Source of the DNA: Pseudalkalibacillus sp051842935
GTDB lineage: Bacteria > Bacillota > Bacilli > Bacillales > Fictibacillaceae
NCBI RefSeq assembly: GCF_051842935.1
Contig: NZ_JBPXRR010000002.1
Span: 169,708 to 233,707, forward strand
DNA: 64,000 bases
Direction: 5' to 3'
Shown: positions 49,978-59,086 of the stretch, in pieces
Numbering within the stretch: position 1 is the first letter of the stretch
Layout of the letters: every line of letters begins with the position of its first letter
Program-made: the position numbers and the translations under genes
Notes under the pieces: generated by a model
The model's input: only the letters and a program-made list of their open reading frames with translations
What the model was told of the DNA's origin: nothing
The model's database searches: none

Positions 49978-51504
49978 TTAGTGTTTGAAGTGACGTACGC
50001 CTGTCATGACCATCGTGATCCCGTACTCGTCCGCTTTATCAATCGATTCCTGATCACGGATCGAACCGCCTGGTTGGATGATCGCGGTTACGCCAGCTTT
50101 TGCAGCTGCTTCCACCGTATCACTCATCGGGAAGAATGCATCAGACGCCATCGATGACCCTTCCACATTCGCACCTGCCTGCTCAAGCGCAATTTTCGCA
50201 GCACCGACACGATTCATTTGACCGGCACCTACGCCGATCGTACGGTTGTCCTTCGCAAGGACGATCGCGTTCGATTTCACGTGCTTGACGATCTGCCATC
50301 CAAGCTTCAAGTCCGCCCATTCCGCTTCCGTCGGCTCACGTTTGGTCGCCACCTTCAACTCCGCGTTGTCAAAACCATAGTGGTCTTCCTGCTGGATGAG
50401 CGCGCCACCTGAAACCGACTGAATGCGTCGGTTCACTTCCGTCGCCACCGTCTTCGGTTCAATCTGTAACAACCGTAAGTTTTTCTTTTCCGTTAAAATG
50501 GAGCGGGCTTCTTCAGAGAACGAAGGGGCGATGATGATTTCTAAGAAAATCTCGCGCATCATCTGAGCCGTTTCCGCATCGACCTCTTCATTCGTCGCAA
50601 CGATTCCACCGAAGATTGAGATCGGATCTGCTTCGTACGCAAGCTGGTACGCTTCCGCTAACGTTTTACCAACACCGACGCCACACGGATTCGTATGCTT
50701 GACCGCTACGACTGCCGGCTCATCGAACTCCTGGATGATTTGAAGCGCTGCATCCGCATCGTTGAGGTTGTTGAACGAAAGCTCCTTCCCGTGAAGTTGC
50801 TTCGCTTTTGCAATCGTAGAAGGATCTCCGATCGGCACCTCGTAAAAAGCGGCCTGTTGATGCGGGTTTTCCCCATATCGTAACGACTGTTTTTTCTCAT
50901 ATGTAATTGTGTAAGTCTCCGGGAACTCTTCTTCCGTCAAATATTGAGCAATCAGCGCATCGTAAGCCGCTGTGTGACGGAACACTTTTGCCGCGAGACG
51001 TCGTTTCGTCTCAGCCGACACCGCACTGTTCGTCTTCAATTCTTCCAAAATCGGAGCATAATCCGCCGGATCGACCGCCACCGTCACGGACGCGTGGTTT
51101 TTCGCAGCCGAACGAAGCATGCTCGGACCGCCAATATCAATGTTCTCAATTGCATCTTCAAACGTCACATCTGGCTTGGAAATCGTCTCTTTGAACGGAT
51201 AAAGGTTCACGACCACGAAATCAATCGGTGTGATATTGTGCTCCCCGATCTGTGCCATGTGATCTTCGTTCTCTCTCACCGCAAGCAAGCCACCGTGGAT
51301 GTTCGGGTGGAGCGTCTTCACACGTCCGTCTAAAATTTCCGGAAACCCGGTCACATCAGATATGCCGGTAACCTTCAGTCCTGCTTCTTCTATCGCTTTC
51401 TTCGTGCCTCCTGTCGAGACGATCTCGATCCCTTGTTCAATCAAGCCTTCTACGAATGGAATCAGCCCTTCTTTGTTGGAAACACTCACTAATGCGCGCT
51501 TCAT
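49978..51504 (-). CDS. purH: AICAR transformylase / IMP cyclohydrolase
   Basis: 508 residues. The bifunctional enzyme for the last two steps to IMP. The N-terminal MGS-like domain (RALVSVSNKEGLIPFVEGL, DGRVKTLHPNIHGGLLA) is the IMP cyclohydrolase. The C-terminal AICAR formyltransferase domain has LRYGENPHQQAAFYE and VKHTNPCGVGVG. ATG 51504, after GAAAGGGG. 16 bases between it and purN. Confidence 0.97.
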   Translation of the reverse strand: MKRALVSVSNKEGLIPFVEGLIEQGIEIVSTGGTKKAIEEAGLKVTGISDVTGFPEILDGRVKTLHPNIHGGLLAVRENEDHMAQIGEHNITPIDFVVVNLYPFKETISKPDVTFEDAIENIDIGGPSMLRSAAKNHASVTVAVDPADYAPILEELKTNSAVSAETKRRLAAKVFRHTAAYDALIAQYLTEEEFPETYTITYEKKQSLRYGENPHQQAAFYEVPIGDPSTIAKAKQLHGKELSFNNLNDADAALQIIQEFDEPAVVAVKHTNPCGVGVGKTLAEAYQLAYEADPISIFGGIVATNEEVDAETAQMMREIFLEIIIAPSFSEEARSILTEKKNLRLLQIEPKTVATEVNRRIQSVSGGALIQQEDHYGFDNAELKVATKREPTEAEWADLKLGWQIVKHVKSNAIVLAKDNRTIGVGAGQMNRVGAAKIALEQAGANVEGSSMASDAFFPMSDTVEAAAKAGVTAIIQPGGSIRDQESIDKADEYGITMVMTGVRHFKH

Positions 51505-51519
51505 GCTCCTGCCCCTTTC

Positions 51520-52104
51520 TCAGTTTGAATTGACTTCAGCTGGATGTAATAGTTTTTGTAAAACCTTCGGGTAAAGCTCATGCTCCACCTCATGGATTCG
51601 TTTCCGCACATGGTTCTGCGTATCATCTTCATAGACCGGCACAGCGACCTGCTCGATGATCGGCCCTGTGTCCATCCCGTTATCGACGTAGTGGACGGTA
51701 ACGCCGGTTTCGTTCACGCCTGCCTCCAGTGCCTGTCCAATCGCGTCCTTTCCAGGAAACTCAGGCAATAAAGAAGGGTGGATGTTGACCATCTTCCCCT
51801 CGAATTCGTTCAGCAACGTCGGACCGATCAAGCGCATGTAACCTGCCAGCGCGATGAAATCCACCTCTGCATCATTCAATTTTTCTAAGATCTCTGTTTC
51901 GAATGCTTCTTTATCGACGTACGTTTTCGGTGAAAAAACGAATGACGGGATGCCATGCTTTTCCGCTCGTTCAATGGCCTTCACCCCCGGCTTGTCACAA
52001 ACGAGCAATGTGATTTCCGCTTCTAGCTCTCCCGTTTCAACCGCGTCAATGATCGCCTGGAAGTTCGATCCCGAGCCGGATGCGAATACCGCGATGTTCT
52101 TCAA
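51520..52104 (-). CDS. purN: Phosphoribosylglycinamide formyltransferase
   Basis: 194 residues. Uses N10-formyl-tetrahydrofolate to formylate GAR. Motifs VFASGSGSNFQAII at the N-terminus, NIHPSLLPEFPGKDAIGQA containing the catalytic His, and DNGMDTGPIIEQ with the catalytic Asp. TTG 52104 follows GGAGGAGATC, and the gene overlaps the end of purM by 4 bases, so it is translationally coupled. Confidence 0.96.
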   Translation of the reverse strand: MKNIAVFASGSGSNFQAIIDAVETGELEAEITLLVCDKPGVKAIERAEKHGIPSFVFSPKTYVDKEAFETEILEKLNDAEVDFIALAGYMRLIGPTLLNEFEGKMVNIHPSLLPEFPGKDAIGQALEAGVNETGVTVHYVDNGMDTGPIIEQVAVPVYEDDTQNHVRKRIHEVEHELYPKVLQKLLHPAEVNSN

Positions 52105-53141
52105 TCGAGATCTCCTCCTTTGTACGTAATGCCTTCCCCTTCTGTCACCTGTCCAATCTGGTACGCTCTTTCCCCTTGTTCAATCAGCTTCCGCATCACA
52201 CCGTCTGCCTCTTCTGGTTTTACAGCGAGTACCATTCCGATTCCCATGTTGAATGTTCCGAGCATATCCTTAAGCGAAAGATCCCCTTCTTTTTGCAATA
52301 AGGTAAAAATCGGATGTACCGGCCATGAACCGAAGTCCACTTCTGCATGCAATCCTTCCGGAAGCATGCGCGGGATGTTTTCTGTGAAACCGCCGCCTGT
52401 GATGTGCGCGATTCCACTAATGTTAAAATGACGGACCACTTCGAGGACAGGCTTCACATAGATCTTTGTCGGTGTTAAAAGCACTTCTCCAAGCGGTTTA
52501 TCGAGTTGATCAAACGTTTGATTGAACTCGTAACCCGCCTGTTCAAGCAATACTTTTCGCACGAGAGAGTAGCCGTTGCTGTGGATCCCGCTGGACGCGA
52601 GACCGATCAGCACGTCGCCGTTCTCTACTTTTTCAGGCGTGATCAGTTTCGATTTCTCCGCAACTCCTACTGTAAAACCAGCAAGGTCGTATTCCTCCGG
52701 ATCATACATGCCAGGCATTTCAGCCGTCTCACCGCCAATGAGGGCTGCGCCTGCCTGCTTGCATCCATCCGCAATTCCTTTGACGATCTGTTCAACTTTC
52801 TCCGGGTCTAATTTTCCGGTTGCGATGTAATCGAGAAAATAGAGCGGCTCCGCCCCTTGTGCGACGATGTCGTTCACGCACATGGCGACCGCATCGATCC
52901 CGATCGTGTCATGCTTGTCCATCTGGAAGGCGAGCATGAGCTTCGTTCCGACTCCGTCTGTTCCGGAGATAAGCACAGGTTCTTTTACGTCGAGCTTCGA
53001 GAGGTCAAACATGCCGCCGAACGCGCCGATACCCCCCAGTACCTCAGGCCGCATGGTTTCCTTCACATGCTTTTTCATGCGATTGACCGCTTCATACCCC
53101 GCCTCCACGTCGACTCCTGCCTGTTTGTATGCTTGTGCCAT
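52101..53141 (-). CDS. purM: Phosphoribosylformylglycinamidine cyclo-ligase
   Basis: 346 residues. AIR synthetase of step 5, of the PurM/PurL ATP-binding fold. ISGTDGVGTKLMLAFQMDKHDTIGID, GGETAEMPGMYDPEEYDLAGF and HITGGGFTENIPRMLP are typical. ATG 53141 follows GGGAGGCGG. A 331-base non-coding gap with 51-bp repeats separates it from purF, unusual for this tight operon. Confidence 0.97.
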   Translation of the reverse strand: MAQAYKQAGVDVEAGYEAVNRMKKHVKETMRPEVLGGIGAFGGMFDLSKLDVKEPVLISGTDGVGTKLMLAFQMDKHDTIGIDAVAMCVNDIVAQGAEPLYFLDYIATGKLDPEKVEQIVKGIADGCKQAGAALIGGETAEMPGMYDPEEYDLAGFTVGVAEKSKLITPEKVENGDVLIGLASSGIHSNGYSLVRKVLLEQAGYEFNQTFDQLDKPLGEVLLTPTKIYVKPVLEVVRHFNISGIAHITGGGFTENIPRMLPEGLHAEVDFGSWPVHPIFTLLQKEGDLSLKDMLGTFNMGIGMVLAVKPEEADGVMRKLIEQGERAYQIGQVTEGEGITYKGGDLD

Positions 53142-53280
53142 AAAAACTCCGCCTCCCTATGATCTATTTGATAACTGCTCAGATCCATCAGTAAAAACTT
53201 ATTTATTCGGAAGCTTTTTTCTTAAAAAAGCTCACGTTATTTGATTTTTCCTGCGTATCGTTCTCGAAATTCGGGGATTC
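53142..53280. other. Left part of the purF-purM spacer
   Basis: Non-coding bases between purM and the 51-bp array. A small palindrome AGCTTTTTTC-TTAAAAAAGCT lies at ~53213-53233; it lacks a clean U-run. The whole purF-purM spacer is 331 bases. Confidence 0.5.
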
Positions 53281-53433
53281 CTCATTTTCGGTAACGGTAG
53301 AGCTCCTATCCTTCCCCAAATTTGGGATTCGCTCACTTTCGGTAACGATAAACTCCTTATCCTTCCCCAAATCAGAGTTTCGCTCACTTTCGGTAACGAT
53401 AAACTCCTTATCCTTCCCCAAATCCAGGTTGAA
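53281..53433. repeat. 51-bp tandem repeat, three units, inside the pur operon
   Basis: Unit CTCACTTTCGGTAACGATAAACTCC-TTATCCTTCCCCAAAT (quoted in two pieces), starting at 53281, 53332 and 53383. On the coding strand each unit reads ATTTGGGGAAGGATAAGGAG then GTTACCGAAAGTGAGCG. Units 2 and 3 are nearly identical, unit 1 diverged. The frame stays open (17 residues per unit) and each unit holds an AAGGAG-like site, but no convincing start or conserved protein appears. Confidence 0.9.
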
Positions 53434-53472
53434 GATCATTTGGGGAAAGTTAGCACCTGCTATAGAGTCCGT

Positions 53473-54897
53473 TTACTTAAATACCAGCTCTTTTTCGTGT
53501 GGTAGTACGGTGTCTGGGTAGATTTCCGTCGGGTACTTGCCTGTGAAACAGCCTAGGCATTGCCCACAGTTCGGTTCGCTCTGATTCCGCCCAATGCCTT
53601 CCAGCATGCCGTCCACACTCAAGTACTCGAGTGAATCCGCCCCAATGATCTCACGGATCTCCTCCACAGAGTAGTTCGACGCAATCAACTCTTCCTTCGA
53701 AGAAATGTCGATGCCGTAGTAGCACGGGTGAGCAATCGGCGGTGAACTGATGCGCACGTGGACTTCAGTAGCCCCTGCATCACGCAACATTTGCACGATA
53801 CGTCGGCTCGTCGTCCCACGGACGATCGAATCATCAACCATTACGACACGTTTCCCTTCCACGATTCCACGAACCGGCGACAGCTTCATTTTCACGCCTT
53901 GCTCACGCAATGCTTGAGAAGGCTGGATGAACGTCCGTCCGACATAGCGGTTTTTGATCAACCCAAGCTCATACGGAATCCCTGCCGCTTCGGCATAACC
54001 GATTGCCGCTGAAATACTGGAATCCGGTACACCTGTGACAACATCCGCTTCCACGAAGGCTTCAGCCGCCAAGCGTTTACCCAAGTTTTTACGAGCGGTA
54101 TGGACGTTGATATCATCAATATGGCTATCTGGCCGGGAAAAATAAATATACTCCATGCTGCAGATCGCCCGGTTCGTCGAGGACGTGAACGAATCCGTCT
54201 CGAGCCCCTCGTCATTGATGATCAACAGCTCCCCAGGACGCACGTCCCGGATATATTCCGCGCCGATGACATCGAACGCACACGTTTCAGAGGCGACGAC
54301 ATACGCGTCGCCGATTTTACCAAGAGACAAAGGACGCAATCCGTTCGGATCCTGAGCGGCCATGATGCCATTCTCGGTCATGATGACGAACGCGTAAGCC
54401 CCCTTGATCATCGACAGTGCGTTCTTCACCTGGTCACGCAGATTATAAAGACCGCTGCGCTTAATCAGATGCGCGAGCACTTCCGTATCGGATGTCGTCT
54501 GAAAGATACTGCCTTGCGCTTCGAGCTGCTGCTTCAGCATGTTGGCGTTTACAAGATTGCCGTTATGCGCAAGCGCCAGGCCGCCACGCTGAGATTGGAA
54601 TACGAGCGGCTGGACGTTGGCATATTCCGTGCCACCAGCCGTCGAGTAACGCACATGCCCAATTGCCGCTTTCCCTGTCAACGTGTTGAGCTCGCCTTTG
54701 TTGAACACTTCCGTCACGAGCCCGCTGTTTTTATGAAATTTCACCTGTTCGCCGTCTGTCACCGCAATACCAGCACCCTCTTGCCCGCGGTGCTGGAGGC
54801 TGTGGAGACCGTAATATGTGAGCTGCGACGCGTCCTGGTGACCCCAGATCGCGAACACGCCACATTCTTCGTTTAAACCTTTGATGTCAGCAAACAT
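53473..54897 (-). CDS. purF: Amidophosphoribosyltransferase
   Basis: 474 residues. First committed step of purine synthesis, PRPP plus glutamine to phosphoribosylamine. It starts MFADIKGLNEE, a short propeptide whose removal exposes Cys12 as the Ntn glutaminase nucleophile. The PRPP loop is VVMVDDSIVRGTTSRRIV; NCGQCLGCF gives Cys ligands for the 4Fe-4S cluster, as in the B. subtilis enzyme. I start at ATG 54897 after GGAAGGGAG; it overlaps the end of purL by 25 bases. Confidence 0.97.
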   Translation of the reverse strand: MFADIKGLNEECGVFAIWGHQDASQLTYYGLHSLQHRGQEGAGIAVTDGEQVKFHKNSGLVTEVFNKGELNTLTGKAAIGHVRYSTAGGTEYANVQPLVFQSQRGGLALAHNGNLVNANMLKQQLEAQGSIFQTTSDTEVLAHLIKRSGLYNLRDQVKNALSMIKGAYAFVIMTENGIMAAQDPNGLRPLSLGKIGDAYVVASETCAFDVIGAEYIRDVRPGELLIINDEGLETDSFTSSTNRAICSMEYIYFSRPDSHIDDINVHTARKNLGKRLAAEAFVEADVVTGVPDSSISAAIGYAEAAGIPYELGLIKNRYVGRTFIQPSQALREQGVKMKLSPVRGIVEGKRVVMVDDSIVRGTTSRRIVQMLRDAGATEVHVRISSPPIAHPCYYGIDISSKEELIASNYSVEEIREIIGADSLEYLSVDGMLEGIGRNQSEPNCGQCLGCFTGKYPTEIYPDTVLPHEKELVFK

Positions 54898-57098
54898 GGA
54901 ATAGCTCCCTTCCAAGCTGTCTCGAGCTCATCTTTCGTCGCCGAAACGAGCTCTTTCCCTTCTGGTGTATCGATACGTAGCATTGCGCGATCCAGTACGA
55001 AACCGATCTTCGTCGCGTCTACGAGACTTTCAAACTGCTCCGCGTTTTCCGGTTTGACGGATACGAGGAAACGAGACTGAGATTCACTGAATAGTGCCGC
55101 TGCTTCCTCTCCTGATAGTGTGACAGATGCGCCGAGTTCCGCGTCCATCATGGATTCCGCTAGTGCCACCGCTACTCCACCTTCTGCTACATCATGAGCA
55201 GATTGGACGAGACCCCCTTGAATCGCTTGTAAAAGTTGAGATTGATAGCGGGATTCTTTTTCCAGGTCAAGCTCTGGTGCTTTACCCGAAATTGATCCTT
55301 CTAATAGTTTCTGAAGCTCACTTCCGGAGAATTCCGGCTTCGTTTCACCGATCATGTAGATGACGTCTCCTGCTTCTTTAAACGCTTGCGTCGTGACGTG
55401 GTCGATGTCATGGACAAGTCCGACCATGCCAACAACCGGCGTTGGATAAACCGCGACGCCATTCGTTTCGTTGTACAATGAAACATTTCCGCTGATGACT
55501 GGTGTTGATAAGGTGCGACATGCATCGCTCATCCCTTCAACCGCTTTCTCAAGCTGCCAGAAGATTTCCGGCTTTTCAGGGTTTCCGAAGTTCAAGCAGT
55601 CTGTAATAGCCAATGGTTCTGCTCCAGAACACACGATGTTCCGCGCCGCTTCAGCAACTGCGATTTTACCGCCGACTTCAGGATCCAAGTATAGATAGCG
55701 AGAGTTACAGTCTGTCGTCATCGCCAACGCTTTACGCGTTCCGCGGATCCGGACGACCGCTGCGTCTGAACCAGGTGAAACAACCGTGCTCGTGCGAACC
55801 ATATGATCGTACTGATTGAACACCCATGACTTGCTTGCAATCGTCGGCTGAGCCAACAGTTTCAACAATGTATCTTTGTAATCTGTGATTTGTGGTTGGT
55901 AAGCTTCTTGCGTTTGGAACGCTTCATAGTATGCAGGGACTGCACTCGGCTTGTGGTAAACCGGTGCTTCTTCCGCCAATGCATCGACCGGAACGTTCGC
56001 AACGACTTCACCGTTATGAAGCAAGCGAAGTTCTTTTTCCTCGATCACTTGACCGATCGTGACTGCTTCAAGTTCCCATTTATCGAAAATCTGCTTGATT
56101 TCGTCTTCGCGTCCTTTTTTCACAACGATCAACATACGCTCTTGAGACTCAGAAAGCATCATTTCGTAAGGCGTCATGTTCGTTTCACGTTGCGGGACAA
56201 GGTCGAGATTCATCTCAATCCCAACGCCTGACTTACTCGCCATTTCGCTCGAGGACGAAGTCAGACCTGCTGCGCCCATGTCCTGGATGCCAACAAGTGC
56301 ATCTGATTGGACAAGCTCCAAACACGCTTCTAGTAAAAGCTTTTCCATGAACGGGTCGCCGACCTGAACTGCCGGACGCTTTTCCTCTGACGCATCGTTC
56401 AATTCTTCCGAAGCGAACGTCGCACCATGGATACCATCGCGTCCAGTCTTTGCACCAACGTACATGACCGAGTTGCCGATTCCGTTTGCCTGACCCTTTT
56501 GGATGTCCTTATGATCAATCACGCCGACACACATCGCGTTCACGAGCGGATTGCCTTCGTAAGAAGCATCAAACTGCACTTCTCCACCGACTGTCGGGAT
56601 ACCGATACAGTTTCCGTAACCTGCGATTCCAGCGACAACCTCTTCGAACAAATACTTCACTCGATCAGAAGTTAGCTCGCCGAAACGAAGAGAGTTCAAC
56701 AAGGCGACCGGACGCGCACCCATCGAGAACACGTCACGGATGATGCCGCCCACTCCTGTTGCTGCCCCTTGATACGGCTCGATGGCAGACGGGTGGTTGT
56801 GGCTTTCAATTTTAAAAACGACTGCTTGATCGTCACCGATATCGACGATTCCAGCCCCTTCTCCTGGACCTTGGAGGACGCGCTTGCCTTCTGTCGGGAA
56901 CTTCCGTAGAACAGGCTTCGAGTTCTTGTAGCTGCAATGCTCGGACCACATGACCGAGAAAAGCCCTGTTTCCGTATAATTCGGAAGACGGCCTAAGATC
57001 GATTCGACCATACCGAACTCGCTATCGTTCAAGCCCATTTCCTGATAAAGCTTCTGTTCCTTGATCATTTCTGCATTTGGTTCATGAAGTAGTGACAT
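54873..57098 (-). CDS. purL: FGAM synthase, large subunit PurL
   Basis: 741 residues, the small-type PurL of Gram-positives that needs PurS and PurQ. Two PurM-like halves: TMEIESHNHPSA-like FKIESHNHPSAIEPYQGAATGVGG in the first, KALAMTTDCNSRYLYLDPEVGG and GGVAVALAESM in the second, with the ATP site between. Overlaps purQ by 17 bases and purF by 25 bases. ATG 57098 follows GGAGGGAAG. Confidence 0.97.
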   Translation of the reverse strand: MSLLHEPNAEMIKEQKLYQEMGLNDSEFGMVESILGRLPNYTETGLFSVMWSEHCSYKNSKPVLRKFPTEGKRVLQGPGEGAGIVDIGDDQAVVFKIESHNHPSAIEPYQGAATGVGGIIRDVFSMGARPVALLNSLRFGELTSDRVKYLFEEVVAGIAGYGNCIGIPTVGGEVQFDASYEGNPLVNAMCVGVIDHKDIQKGQANGIGNSVMYVGAKTGRDGIHGATFASEELNDASEEKRPAVQVGDPFMEKLLLEACLELVQSDALVGIQDMGAAGLTSSSSEMASKSGVGIEMNLDLVPQRETNMTPYEMMLSESQERMLIVVKKGREDEIKQIFDKWELEAVTIGQVIEEKELRLLHNGEVVANVPVDALAEEAPVYHKPSAVPAYYEAFQTQEAYQPQITDYKDTLLKLLAQPTIASKSWVFNQYDHMVRTSTVVSPGSDAAVVRIRGTRKALAMTTDCNSRYLYLDPEVGGKIAVAEAARNIVCSGAEPLAITDCLNFGNPEKPEIFWQLEKAVEGMSDACRTLSTPVISGNVSLYNETNGVAVYPTPVVGMVGLVHDIDHVTTQAFKEAGDVIYMIGETKPEFSGSELQKLLEGSISGKAPELDLEKESRYQSQLLQAIQGGLVQSAHDVAEGGVAVALAESMMDAELGASVTLSGEEAAALFSESQSRFLVSVKPENAEQFESLVDATKIGFVLDRAMLRIDTPEGKELVSATKDELETAWKGAIPCLLTSKV

Positions 57099-57765
57099 GT
57101 GCTTCCCTCCAAGATTTCACGATTGATTGAAACAGCTTCAGTCCGTCCGCGCTACCGAGCAAAGCATCTACCGCTCGCTCTGGATGAGGCATCATGCCAA
57201 GGACGTTTCCTCTTTCATTCGTTATGCCTGCGATTCCGTGTCTGGAACCGTTGATGTTTTCTGCATAGGTGAACGCGATCTGGTTGTTTGCAGCGAGCTT
57301 CGTGTATGTCGCTTCATCGCAGTAGTAGTTGCCTTCACCGTGTGCGACCGGAATCGTGATCTTCTCCCCTTTTTCATAAAGAGAAGTAAACATCGTTTCG
57401 TTGCTCGCCACTTCAAGCTCGACCTGCTTACAGATGAATTTCAGTTTTTCGTTCCGTTGCATAGCGCCTGGCAACAATCCTGCTTCTAGTAAAATTTGAA
57501 AACCGTTGCAGACACCGAGGATTGGCTTGCCTGCCTGGTTCGCTTCGTAAATCGACTCCATCACGTTGGAAAAGCGAGCGATGGAACCACTTCGCAAGTA
57601 GTCTCCGTACGAGAATCCACCCGGTATGAGAATGCCGTCAAAGTGCTTCAAGTCTTGGTCGTCATGCCAGACGTACTCGACTTCCTCTCCCAGCTCGTCC
57701 TTGATGGCGTGGTACATGTCTATGTCACAGTTGGATCCTGGAAAAACGACGACGGCGAACTTCAT
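57082..57765 (-). CDS. purQ: FGAM synthase, glutaminase subunit PurQ
   Basis: 227 residues. Class I glutamine amidotransferase giving ammonia to PurL. Nucleophile Cys in LGVCNGFQILLEAGLLPGA, catalytic His and Glu in MPHPERAVD; FPGSNCDIDMY at the N-terminus. The start ATG overlaps the purS stop (4 bases), so the three subunits PurS, PurQ and PurL are made in stoichiometric order. Confidence 0.97.
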   Translation of the reverse strand: MKFAVVVFPGSNCDIDMYHAIKDELGEEVEYVWHDDQDLKHFDGILIPGGFSYGDYLRSGSIARFSNVMESIYEANQAGKPILGVCNGFQILLEAGLLPGAMQRNEKLKFICKQVELEVASNETMFTSLYEKGEKITIPVAHGEGNYYCDEATYTKLAANNQIAFTYAENINGSRHGIAGITNERGNVLGMMPHPERAVDALLGSADGLKLFQSIVKSWREAHVTTS

Positions 57766-58016
57766 TGAGGAATGACCTCCTCGATTTCATACGTATAGTC
57801 TTCAATGACCGTGTTCGCAAGAAGCTTCTCGCACATTTCTCGTACTTGCTGATCGATGTCGCCATCTTCTTTCTTTAGCGTCAATTCAATGTATTTTCCT
57901 ACGCGTACATCTTCAACTGTGTTGTAAGTGAGACGATGGAGCGAATCTTTCACAGCAGCTCCTTGTGGATCTAGAACACTTTCCTTTAAAGTGATGAAAA
58001 CTTTAACGTTATACAT
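57762..58016 (-). CDS. purS: FGAM synthase subunit PurS
   Basis: 84 residues, the usual length. MYNVKVFITLKESVLDPQG at the start is the PurS signature and bridges PurL and PurQ in the complex. I choose ATG 58016 because GGGGAGG is 8 bases upstream; a longer frame to 58055 would extend into the flanking repeat. It is preceded by a 325-base gap to purC containing a family B element. Confidence 0.95.
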   Translation of the reverse strand: MYNVKVFITLKESVLDPQGAAVKDSLHRLTYNTVEDVRVGKYIELTLKKEDGDIDQQVREMCEKLLANTVIEDYTYEIEEVIPQ

Positions 58017-58060
58017 GAAATCGGCCTCCCCGAGTGGTTGTTTTTTATCGTTCATAGATT

Positions 58061-58247
58061 TGTTGTTCTGTGAAATTCACTTCGCTTTCCGCGGGCGATC
58101 CGCAAGCCTCACTTCCACAGGATGTGGTGGCTTCGACGTTCACCACAGGACGTGGTGGTACTTAGTCGAAGATCCTTATTAAAAGTGCGGGGTCTCGCTT
58201 GGCTCGCTTATCCCGCTGGAGTCTCGTGAATTTCCTTTCACAACAAC
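58061..58247. repeat. Structured dispersed element family B, copy 2
   Basis: Ends GTTGTT-CTGTGAAATTCAC and GTGAATTTCC-TTTCACAACAAC are inverted complements. Inside: CTTTCCGCGGGCGATCCGC, CCACAGGATGTGGTGG, TTCGACGTTCACCACAGG, GTCGAAGA, GGGGTCTCGCTTGGCTCGC and CCCGCTGGAGTC. It sits within the purine operon, between purC and purS. Just beyond it is a GGGTTCC-ATTTC-GGAACCC hairpin at ~58293-58310. Confidence 0.85.
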
Positions 58248-58341
58248 TTTTTTTCTTAAAAAACACAACATTCTTAAAATTTTTCATATGGAGGGTTCCA
58301 TTTCGGAACCCTTTTATTCTATTGATCTACTAAACGCTTGC

Positions 58342-59055
58342 TTAAGGCGTAATCGTCAATCGTTCCAACAGCTTACTGTATGTGTCGGTCAAACTTCCGA
58401 GGTCGCGACGGAACACGTCTTTATCGAGCTTCTCTCCCGTTTCTGCATCCCACAATCGGCATGTGTCAGGTGAAATCTCATCTGCGAGCAGGACGTCTCC
58501 ATCCGGTCCGATGCCGAACTCGAGCTTGAAATCGATCAAGTCGATGTTCAGAGATTTGAAATATGGCACGAGCACTTCGTTTACTGCTAGACCCTTCTCT
58601 CGTAAAAGGGCCAGCTCTGTTTCCTCGATCAGACCGAGTACGCGGATGTGATCACGCGTCAACAACGGATCACCCAGGTCATCGTTTTTATAGTAGAACT
58701 CTACGATCGTCTCTGGCAGCACTTCGCCTTCTTCCATCCCTAAACGGTGAGCAAGCGAACCGGCCGCAACGTTCCTTACGACGACCTCTAACGGAATGAT
58801 CTGGACGTTTTTCACGAGCTGCTCGGTTTCCGAAAGCTTTTTCACAAAGTGGGATTCGATCCCTTTTTCACGGAGCTTCTCGAACAATAACGCTGAAATC
58901 TCGTTGTTCAATCGGCCTTTCCCTGTGATCGTCAATTTCTTTTCGCCGTTGAAGGCGGTCGCCTCATCTTTATACTCGATCCAGACGATTTCTGAATCGG
59001 TCGTTTCATACACACGCTTCGCTTTCCCTTCATACAGTAACGCTTGCTTTTCCAT
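58342..59055 (-). CDS. purC: SAICAR synthetase
   Basis: 237 residues. ATP-dependent joining of CAIR and aspartate. KQALLYEGKAKRVYET at the N-terminus, GSLAHRLGMEEG and FKLEFGIGPDGDVLLADEISPDTCRLWD are the family signatures. ATG 59055 after GAGGAGG; upstream residues in a longer frame are unlike any PurC. 31 bases separate it from purB. Confidence 0.97.
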   Translation of the reverse strand: MEKQALLYEGKAKRVYETTDSEIVWIEYKDEATAFNGEKKLTITGKGRLNNEISALLFEKLREKGIESHFVKKLSETEQLVKNVQIIPLEVVVRNVAAGSLAHRLGMEEGEVLPETIVEFYYKNDDLGDPLLTRDHIRVLGLIEETELALLREKGLAVNEVLVPYFKSLNIDLIDFKLEFGIGPDGDVLLADEISPDTCRLWDAETGEKLDKDVFRRDLGSLTDTYSKLLERLTITP

Positions 59056-59086
59056 CCAACGTTCCTCCTCGCGCCTGTGCGGCGGT

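Noticed and set aside
53203..53439. A 78-residue open frame through the 51-bp repeats between purF and purM
   Set aside because: Start lacks a ribosome binding site and the sequence is just the repeat translated; kept as a repeat, not a gene.
54100..54876. A 258-residue plus-strand open frame opposite purF
   Set aside because: Antisense shadow of a strongly conserved enzyme; no ribosome binding site and no plausible protein features.
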